Part shown: positions 1-4,190 of the stretch, piece by piece | Layout of the letters: every line of letters starts with the position of its first letter | Numbering within the stretch: the first letter of the stretch is position 1 | Assembly (NCBI GenBank): GCA_937875805.1 | Contig: CALFHG010000287.1 | Coordinates: forward strand, 1-14,304 | Origin: an uncultured Nitrosopumilaceae archaeon | Lineage (GTDB): Archaea; Thermoproteota; Nitrososphaeria; Nitrososphaerales; Nitrosopumilaceae | Direction: 5' to 3' | DNA length: 14,304 bases | Program-made: the position numbers and the translations under genes | The notes under the pieces: model-generated | What the model was told of the DNA's origin: nothing | Seen by the model: the letters and a program-made list of their open reading frames with translations, nothing else | Databases searched by the model: none

Positions 1-305
1 CTAATTGTGACTATGTAATGATTGGAAGAGGTGCAATGGGTAATCCATTTCTGTTTGAACAAATTAATGATTATTTGAAAACCAATTCCTACAATGAATA
101 TTCATTCAAAGATAGGCTAGATTCTTTTTTTGATTACTTACATCTCACAAATCAATATAAAATTAAATTTGCACATATCAAGGGACAAGCCATGAGATTC
201 ACTAAAGGAATGAAAGGTGGCTCTAAATTACGTTCTAAAATCACTCTTTCAAAAAATATTGAAGAATTAGAAAAAATTATGAATGATGGATATACTTTAT
301 CTTAG
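1..305 (+). CDS. dus: tRNA-dihydrouridine synthase, C-terminal part (5' end outside window)
   Basis: This is the last ~100 residues of an FMN enzyme that reduces uridine to dihydrouridine in tRNA with NADPH. The reading frame is open from the left edge (first full codon at base 3) to TAG at 303-305, so the ATG at 18 is internal. The first visible residues read N-C-D-Y-V-M-I-G-R-G-A-M-G-N-P-F-L-F, the conserved FMN-phosphate-binding segment of the Dus TIM barrel. The rest is the helical C-terminal domain, with the family signature K-G-Q-A-M-R-F-T-K-G-M-K-G-G near residues 58-71 of the visible part and a final 'S-x-N-I-E-E-L' helix. Length after the GRG motif is normal for the family, so the 3' end is intact. 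Which uridine it modifies cannot be told. The downstream Lrp-type gene has its own TATA box, so this gene probably ends its transcript here. Confidence 0.9.
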   Translation, partial: NCDYVMIGRGAMGNPFLFEQINDYLKTNSYNEYSFKDRLDSFFDYLHLTNQYKIKFAHIKGQAMRFTKGMKGGSKLRSKITLSKNIEELEKIMNDGYTLS

Positions 306-391
306 AAATATTGCCAATCATTCAAAATCTCTTTACATTTGTTTAGGATGTGACTAAATTTTATGCTGAATTTTTACGTAAATAGACTATT

Positions 392-400
392 CTTATATAT
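392..400 (+). promoter_or_regulatory. TATA box for the Lrp/AsnC-domain gene
   Basis: The bases CTTATATAT at 392-400 match an archaeal box A. Their centre lies about 26 bases before ATG 421, so transcription is predicted to begin at or within two bases of that ATG. The mRNA would then start with a 7-codon mini-ORF directly abutting the TTG start at 445. Placement is inferred from spacing rules only. Confidence 0.5.
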
Positions 401-420
401 TTCAAGAGTGTATTTTGTGT

Positions 421-444
421 ATGAAAATAGGATTTGAATCATAA
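421..444 (+). other. 7-codon leader ORF in frame with the following gene
   Basis: ATG at 421 opens the frame M-K-I-G-F-E-S and closes with TAA at 442-444. The next codon, TTG at 445, starts the Lrp-type domain gene in the same frame. With the TATA box at 392-400 the transcript start is predicted at or very near the A of this ATG, so a leaderless ribosome could translate the peptide, stop and restart at the adjoining TTG. Chance occurrence of so short an ORF is quite possible. Confidence 0.3.
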
Positions 445-684
445 TTGGCAACAGCTTATGTTCTCATAAACTGTGAGTTAGGCTCTGAAGAATCTGTAAT
501 CTCGGAACTAAAGTCTATTGAAGGTGTTGTTGAAGTACATGGTACTTTCGGTGCATATGATATTATGGCTAAGGTGGAATCAAGTCAAGTAGAAGCACTA
601 CGAGAGACTATTACATGGAAGATTAGAAAAATTCCAAAAATTAGATCAACACTAACGTTAATGGGAATTGAAGGACAACAATAA
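445..684 (+). CDS. Stand-alone Lrp/AsnC effector-binding (RAM) domain protein
   Basis: This 79-residue protein consists of only the C-terminal regulatory domain of Lrp/AsnC regulators, a beta-alpha-beta-beta-alpha-beta fold that binds amino acids at dimer interfaces and drives octamer assembly. Typical features are the first strand A-Y-V-L-I-N, the helix around residues 15-25, the strand G-V-V-E-V-H followed by G-T-F-G-A-Y-D-I (residues ~27-41), and the final strand with S-T-L-T-L. There is no helix-turn-helix, so it cannot bind DNA by itself. Such single-domain members are common in archaea and may act as amino-acid sensors or partners of full-length regulators. The start is TTG at 445: an in-frame TAA lies immediately before it (442-444), so no longer form exists. 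The gene is convergent with the P-II gene. The domain call is firm; ligand and partner are unknown. Confidence 0.85.
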   Translation: MATAYVLINCELGSEESVISELKSIEGVVEVHGTFGAYDIMAKVESSQVEALRETITWKIRKIPKIRSTLTLMGIEGQQ

Positions 685-730
685 TTCTTCAAAATCCTTT
701 GTTTTTATACTCAAATTGTAATACTAAACC

Positions 731-814
731 ATCCCTTCAAAAAACATGTCCCCCAAAGGGATAACACCCCTGAGAGGCTATTCACCATTCTCTCAGCAGT
801 TTAATTTTCATTAA
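731..814 (+). ncRNA. Candidate structured RNA or bidirectional terminator between convergent genes
   Basis: Three consecutive inverted repeats fill the spacer. ATCCCTT (731-737) pairs with AAGGGAT (756-762), 7 bp with an 18-base loop. CTGAGAG (770-776) pairs with CTCTCAG (790-796), 7 bp with a 13-base loop. TTAAT (801-805) pairs with ATTAA (810-814), 5 bp with a 4-base loop. The first two contain C/G-rich runs unusual for this sequence. A TATA-like TTTTTATAC at about 699-707 lies ~28 bases before the first stem, and the T-rich TTTAATTTT (800-808) follows the second. This would fit a short plus-strand RNA of about 75-80 bases. The alternative is a shared terminator for the converging Lrp-type and P-II genes; the T-rich minus-strand end near 826-837 would serve the latter. 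Strand is uncertain. Confidence 0.35.
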
Positions 815-837
815 TTGATATTGATGAAAGAAAATAA

Positions 838-1179
838 TTAGAGGGCTTCAGAATCGCGCTTTTTAGATGCGATATTTATAACAGTTTCAACATTAGTTGT
901 GGCTATGATTCCATCTCCACCTTTTCCTGTAAAAGCTGCATCTGCAATTGCTGAAGATACTTTTTCCACATCAGAATCATCTACAACTGTACTAACAGTT
1001 GCAACTTGATTATATTCTGCAGTAATAGTACCTGTTCCCCTGCCAGATCTCATTTCTTGTCTGGCTCCAGAACCCCTACCTTTTCCTTCCAGAATGGTGT
1101 ATCCTCCAACAATATCTTTTATTGCTTCAGTTACTGCACCAATTTTGGTTGCTTGAATAGTTGCCTCAATTCGTTTCAT
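838..1179 (-). CDS. P-II-like signal protein (GlnB/GlnK family), divergent
   Basis: This 113-residue protein has the normal length and fold signature of P-II trimers, which bind ATP/ADP and 2-oxoglutarate to control ammonium transport and nitrogen metabolism. The start M-K-R-I-E-A-T-I aligns with M-K-K-I-D-A-I-I of GlnB, and residues 84-90 (T-G-K-G-G-D-G) match the B-loop signature. The T-loop region (about 35-58) is a few residues longer than in GlnB and is Gly/Arg-rich (G-R-G-S-G-A-R-Q-E-M-R-S-G-R-G). I see no counterpart of the uridylylated Tyr51. By my hand alignment Lys58 is Gln, Lys90 is Ile, and Arg101/Arg103 are missing, so nucleotide and 2-oxoglutarate binding may differ. A TATA-like box lies 26 bases upstream (1201-1210). 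No ammonium transporter is adjacent in this window. Family assignment is solid; a classical GlnK role is uncertain. Confidence 0.85.
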   Translation of the reverse strand: MKRIEATIQATKIGAVTEAIKDIVGGYTILEGKGRGSGARQEMRSGRGTGTITAEYNQVATVSTVVDDSDVEKVSSAIADAAFTGKGGDGIIATTNVETVINIASKKRDSEAL

Positions 1180-1200
1180 TTCAATTCATTTTCTAGTATT

Positions 1201-1210
1201 GTTTAAAAAA
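1201..1210 (-). promoter_or_regulatory. TATA box of the P-II-like gene (leaderless)
   Basis: Read on the minus strand, 1210 to 1201 is TTTTTTAAAC. Its centre is about 26 bases upstream of the A of the start codon at 1179, the standard archaeal distance from box A to the transcription start, so a leaderless mRNA is predicted. Confidence 0.45.
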
Positions 1211-1306
1211 GATCATATGTTTTTATTCAAATTTTATGATACTATCTAGTATAGTTGGTTATGTCATAATCCTTTGGGCTTTTTAGTATCAAAGAAAAAT
1301 AAAATT

Positions 1307-1483
1307 ATGAAAAGTGATGAAAAAAGGTCTCATAGACTAAACTATCTTTTAAAGTGCTATTTACTAAATCCTAAAGAAATTGATCTCTACCAAAGAGCAA
1401 AGCAAATGGGTGTTACTGATTCTACTGCTAAGGATTACATTAGAACAGTAATAATTCAAGCACAAAAAATCTATACAAAATAG
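1307..1483 (+). CDS. Small helix-turn-helix-like protein, unknown role
   Basis: From ATG 1307 this encodes 58 residues, basic and predicted all-helical. The central part (P-K-E-I-D-L-Y-Q-R-A-K-Q-M-G-V-T-D-S-T-A-K-D-Y, residues ~22-44; shown only as the motif) has the spacing of a helix-turn-helix: a first helix rich in charged residues, the turn M-G-V-T, and a recognition helix beginning S-T-A-K-D-Y. The architecture would suit a small DNA-binding regulator. An in-frame TTG at 1274 would add 11 residues, but they are low-complexity and a weak TATA-like TTTTTAGT (1280-1287) lies about 26 bases before the ATG, so I prefer ATG 1307. The gene is divergent from the P-II gene, with a short inverted repeat between them (1241-1255). 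I do not recognise a named family. A link to nitrogen control is only suggested by position. Confidence 0.6.
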   Translation: MKSDEKRSHRLNYLLKCYLLNPKEIDLYQRAKQMGVTDSTAKDYIRTVIIQAQKIYTK

Positions 1484-1492
1484 CTATCTGAC

Positions 1493-1499
1493 ATATATT
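1493..1499 (+). promoter_or_regulatory. TATA box of the membrane-anchored protein gene
   Basis: ATATATT at 1493-1499 would place the transcription start near 1522, eight bases before ATG 1530. It lies only ten bases after the previous gene's stop, so co-transcription with that gene remains possible. Confidence 0.35.
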
Positions 1500-1529
1500 G
1501 ATAAATAATCAATTTGATTGAAAATACAC

Positions 1530-2213
1530 ATGGTAAATCCGTTATTGGATGATGTAAAATCTCTTTTGGATAAGGATTTTGGAGATGATAGAATTTTAAA
1601 GCAAATTTGTAGAGCGTGTGAAAATAATGAGGTGATTAGTAATTATGAAAGAAATTATGTTAGAAAATTAGCTGAAAAACATTTAGGAAAAAAACCTGAA
1701 TTTACTCAAACTCCTCATGTTGAAGAAAAACCAATAGTTCTTGATGTTCCTATTTCACAAATTCAACAACCTCAATCATTACTAACTGAGGTGCCACGAA
1801 TATCATATTCAAAATCAAAAAATAAAAAAATTATGTTTGGTATTGGTGGATTAGCTTTAGTAATAATTATTGCAGCAGCTTCTTTCAGCGGTTTTACAAC
1901 TGGAATTACTAACATTAGTACCTCTAATGATATCCAAATTTCACTATCAATTCAAACTGATTTAGAATCATATAACAAAAAGGATTTGATTTCAATCAAT
2001 GGAGTATCTGATTCTATAGGATCTGTAAATCTCTCAATTGAGAATCAAAATAATAAACTTGTGTGGACAGAACAAATATCGTTGAAAAATGGTGGACAAT
2101 TTTCAACCTTAGCAATTGCAGGAGGTGATGGCTGGGAAAAATCTGGTACTTATACAATTAAAGTAGATAATGGTAAAGAAACAAAATCTGATACATTTTC
2201 ATTTACTGCATAA
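1530..2213 (+). CDS. Single-pass membrane protein with cytoplasmic helical domain and outer beta-sandwich-like domain
   Basis: The protein has 227 residues from ATG 1530; an in-frame TTG at 1518 would add four. Residues ~8-55 form a charged helical domain (D-R-I-L-K-Q-I-C-R-A-C-E-N-N-E-V-I-S-N-Y) that resembles short conserved domains seen at the N-termini of thaumarchaeal proteins. Residues ~56-98 are a Pro/Gln-rich linker. A Lys-rich patch (K-S-K-N-K-K, 95-100) precedes one hydrophobic segment at ~101-119, so the N-terminus is predicted inside and the rest outside. Residues ~133-227 look like an Ig-like or bulk surface-protein beta sandwich: alternating hydrophobic strands, G-D-G-W, then S-G-T-Y-T-I-K-V and a terminal T-F-S-F-T. 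Comparable repeats occur in secreted archaeal surface proteins. The 3' end stops one base before the converging nuclease gene. Function is unknown; topology is the best-supported part. Confidence 0.7.
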   Translation: MVNPLLDDVKSLLDKDFGDDRILKQICRACENNEVISNYERNYVRKLAEKHLGKKPEFTQTPHVEEKPIVLDVPISQIQQPQSLLTEVPRISYSKSKNKKIMFGIGGLALVIIIAAASFSGFTTGITNISTSNDIQISLSIQTDLESYNKKDLISINGVSDSIGSVNLSIENQNNKLVWTEQISLKNGGQFSTLAIAGGDGWEKSGTYTIKVDNGKETKSDTFSFTA

Positions 2214-2214
2214 T

Positions 2215-2793
2215 TTATTCAAATTCTTTCCAATGTGAATCTACCAAATCTCGTAATTTCTCTACACTAATTTCATTCATGTATTCACGATAAACAATGA
2301 ATTTGTTTTGTTTATCAGTATCGTCACCATAAATGTCCGTAGTATTCTTTGGTATTGCACCAGATTTCCATTGATTCATTTCAAAAATCCATATCTTTGA
2401 ATCTGGATTAGAAAAATCAATATCATCACATCCAACTACGTAAAGATAACATTTTGTTGCCATGTTTAATTTTTCATGCAGTTTTTCGTATGCTATCATC
2501 TGCCCTTTTGCTATGTTAATTTTATCATTATGAAATCCCTTGAATTCTAAAATGATGAATCCTCCTCTATGTTCAATTAACCAGTCAATATCCGTACCAC
2601 CTGAGGCCATCATACCATGTACAATAAGATCCCCTAGAACCTCTCTTCCACGTGTAAACTCTGCCTCATCAAAAATTTGATATTTTGCCTTTGGGCTATT
2701 ACGAATGATTTGTTTAGATATTTGTTGAGATTTCACCGGGTTTTCCTTTTCATATAATGTATCAATTAAATCCCCTGTTTCATTAGGCATCAT
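2215..2793 (-). CDS. PD-(D/E)XK-like nuclease-fold protein
   Basis: This 192-residue protein carries the spacing of a restriction-endonuclease-like active site: G-G-T-D68-I-D70-W in one strand, then E83-F-K85 (the E-x-K pair, in I-I-L-E-F-K-G), then G-Q98-M-I-A-Y-E on the following helix, where a conserved Gln often sits. These residues would bind Mg2+ and cleave phosphodiester bonds. The remaining C-terminal half has mixed alpha/beta character (C-Y-L-Y-V-V-G strand, W-I-F-E strand). Length suits a single nuclease domain without a DNA-binding appendage. Start: two adjacent ATG codons, 2793 or 2790. It lies 68 bases downstream of the small orphan gene that follows tbp and may be read from the same transcript. 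DNA repair, processing and RNA cleavage are all possible, and the substrate cannot be assigned. No methyltransferase or toxin-like partner is beside it. Confidence 0.65.
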   Translation of the reverse strand: MMPNETGDLIDTLYEKENPVKSQQISKQIIRNSPKAKYQIFDEAEFTRGREVLGDLIVHGMMASGGTDIDWLIEHRGGFIILEFKGFHNDKINIAKGQMIAYEKLHEKLNMATKCYLYVVGCDDIDFSNPDSKIWIFEMNQWKSGAIPKNTTDIYGDDTDKQNKFIVYREYMNEISVEKLRDLVDSHWKEFE

Positions 2794-2861
2794 TTTTTGA
2801 TTTTTAAACCAAATGATAAGAGATCGTGTAAAATTTAGTAAAGTTTTATGATTCTTCTAAT

Positions 2862-3083
2862 CTATCTATGAAAAAATTCATTTCCTGTTCCTTTGTAAAG
2901 CACAAAATATTCATCCTGATTTTTTCGATCCTTTTTTGCATTTAGAGCATCTTGATACATTTCAAAATGCTCTACTAGATACAATTGATTACCTGGTTCT
3001 TCAAAATAATCTATCCCAACTAAATTAAAGCCTGTTTCAGGAGTTAATTTGATCTTTTGTTCCTCAAAAATATCTTCAGTCAA
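2862..3083 (-). CDS. Small conserved-looking protein downstream of tbp, unknown function
   Basis: It encodes 73 residues from a TTG at 3083, with an in-frame stop two codons upstream, so the start is constrained. The sequence is acidic at the start (M-T-E-D-I-F-E-E-Q), then has a strand-like G-F-N-L-V-G-I-D-Y-F, an E-P-G-N-Q-L-Y-L-V-E-H-F stretch, a helix D-A-L-N-A-K-K-D-R-K and a final strand E-Y-F-V-L-Y-K-G. This suggests a small alpha/beta domain without Cys or His clusters or membrane segments. It begins 19 bases after the tbp stop, so it is very likely the second gene of the tbp transcript. I do not recognise the family. Codon use looks like its neighbours. Confidence 0.6.
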   Translation of the reverse strand: MTEDIFEEQKIKLTPETGFNLVGIDYFEEPGNQLYLVEHFEMYQDALNAKKDRKNQDEYFVLYKGTGNEFFHR

Positions 3084-3102
3084 TTTCTAAAATGTCCCAA
3101 AA

Positions 3103-3666
3103 TCATTGATCATACATCATTAGATTCTTTTCTTCTAATAGTGCATGTAAATTGTGAACAGAACGATAAACATCTGATTCGTTTTTTGCTCCTGTACATA
3201 CTAGTTTTCCTGACGCAAATAATAATATCACTGTTTTTGGATCAACCATTCTATGAATTAGTCCTGGAAACTGTTCTGGTTCATACATACTTCTAGCTAA
3301 AGTTCGAGCCGCTTTTTCTAAATGGATTTTACCACCAAGATTAATTGAAGCTACCATATTTTGAACCGTAATCACTGCATCCTTTTTTATTTTCACTTTA
3401 CTTTTTCGTAACATTTGAACAACAGTATTGACTGCCTTAACTGCCATCTCTTCAGATTTTGCTCCTGTACACACCATCTTTCCTGTTCTAAAAATTAATG
3501 TGGCAGTTTTTGGTTTAGTTAATCTAAAAACGAGTCCTGGAAACTGTTCTGGATTGTATTCTGTATCTGGAAATTTTTTAGTGATTTCAATAAGATCTAT
3601 TTTTTGATCTACTGATGCAGATGCAACAACATTTTCTAAACTAACAATAGGTTTTGTTTGAGGCAT
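3103..3666 (-). CDS. tbp: TATA-binding protein (TBP)
   Basis: TBP is the general transcription factor that binds box A, bends the promoter and recruits TFB and RNA polymerase. The 187-residue product consists of two direct repeats of about 90 residues: N-V-V-A-S...E-Q-F-P-G-L-V-F-R-L...G-K-M-V-C-T-G-A-K and N-M-V-A-S...E-Q-F-P-G-L-I-H-R-M...G-K-L-V-C-T-G-A-K. The four phenylalanines that kink DNA are present (F42, F59, F133, F150). The repeat is visible in the DNA too: the same block recurs near 3263-3280 and 3536-3553. The acidic tail seen in some archaeal TBPs is short or absent. The frame is open upstream to 3750, but homology begins at ATG 3666, and the distal TATA box is 26 bases before it, so the mRNA is probably leaderless. 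The small gene at 2862-3083 follows after 19 bases. Confidence 0.96.
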   Translation of the reverse strand: MPQTKPIVSLENVVASASVDQKIDLIEITKKFPDTEYNPEQFPGLVFRLTKPKTATLIFRTGKMVCTGAKSEEMAVKAVNTVVQMLRKSKVKIKKDAVITVQNMVASINLGGKIHLEKAARTLARSMYEPEQFPGLIHRMVDPKTVILLFASGKLVCTGAKNESDVYRSVHNLHALLEEKNLMMYDQ

Positions 3667-3675
3667 GTCGAGGGT

Positions 3676-3698
3676 CTTTATATATGGCTTTATATATA
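3676..3698 (-). promoter_or_regulatory. Double TATA box of tbp
   Basis: On the minus strand two copies of ATATATAAAG occur 12 bp apart, at 3697-3688 (distal) and 3685-3676 (proximal). The distal box is centred 26 bases before the A of the tbp start codon, ideal for a leaderless transcript. The proximal box is only about 14 bases from that point and would start transcription inside the coding region, so it is better placed to act as a TBP-occupied block. Confidence 0.6.
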
Positions 3699-3731
3699 CT
3701 AGCCAAATTTTTTTAGAAATTTTAGATTTTT

Positions 3732-4187
3732 CTAATGATGTCCAATCCATTGATAACGATATTCTTCATCTATGATATCTGATACAATTTCTTTGTTTTT
3801 AATTTTAGTTTTTGGAAAATTTACATCAAAGATTCCTAATTGACCTTTCCATGGAATTGGAATTCTTAACGGTTTTGCATTTTTTAACAAAAATCCAAAA
3901 GTTTTGGTTTGGAATTTTTTTATTGAGAAATGAAATTTTTGATCTAACTTAATTTCTTTTATTGAATTGTATTTTTTTACATCATAAAGCTGAACTTTAC
4001 CAATAATTGAACCTGTGATAAATTTTTTATTAATTTTTAATCTCTTAGCATCATCCATTCTTATCTTTAATGGAGCATGAACTAAAAACTCTCCTCGGAA
4101 ATTAGTATTCCAATTTCTTAATTCTATACTTTTTTTTCCTGAAATAATTAAATCAGCAAATGGTTGAGAAATTGAAAGACATTTCAA
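3732..4187 (-). CDS. ASCH domain (PUA-like) RNA-binding protein
   Basis: This 151-residue protein opens with the ASCH signature. C-L-S-I-S-Q-P-F-A is followed by G17-K-K19-S-I-E22-L-R24, which fits the family motif G-x-K-x-x-E-x-R, and then by a strand with G-E-F-L-V-H-A (32-38). ASCH domains are beta barrels related to PUA and EVE folds. They bind RNA or modified nucleotides, and some are acetylcytidine amidohydrolases. The C-terminal part (W-K-G-Q-L-G-I-F-D-V) is the closing strand of the barrel. The start is TTG at 4187, read in the same frame as the PLP enzyme just upstream and separated from its TAA by a single codon (TAA-ATC-TTG). This implies strict translational coupling. It ends 65 bases before the tbp start, with the tbp promoter in between. 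Its role beyond nucleic-acid or nucleotide binding is not inferable. Confidence 0.8.
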   Translation of the reverse strand: MKCLSISQPFADLIISGKKSIELRNWNTNFRGEFLVHAPLKIRMDDAKRLKINKKFITGSIIGKVQLYDVKKYNSIKEIKLDQKFHFSIKKFQTKTFGFLLKNAKPLRIPIPWKGQLGIFDVNFPKTKIKNKEIVSDIIDEEYRYQWIGHH

Positions 4188-4190
4188 GAT

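Noticed and set aside
340..375. Box C/D-like GATGTGA...CTGA order in the spacer after the Dus gene
   Set aside because: Only one poor C-like and one D-like element, no second pair, no local GC rise.
738..800. Glycine- or TPP-riboswitch-like wording on the minus strand (CTCTCAGGGG near a GGAC)
   Set aside because: Only the short string resembles the 3' side of a glycine aptamer; core elements are missing, and it lies downstream of, not before, a gene.
1274..1306. TTG start adding 11 residues to the small HTH-like protein
   Set aside because: The added residues are not domain-like, and the ATG at 1307 fits a TATA-like element ~26 bases upstream.
3263..3553. Direct DNA repeat (TCCTGGAAACTGTTCTGG-like block present twice)
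   Set aside because: It encodes the E-Q-F-P-G-L segment of the two TBP half-repeats, so it reflects protein duplication, not a mobile or regulatory repeat.
3667..3750. 28-residue N-terminal extension of TBP from an ATG at 3750
   Set aside because: It would run through both TATA boxes and overlap the ASCH gene; TBP homology begins at ATG 3666.
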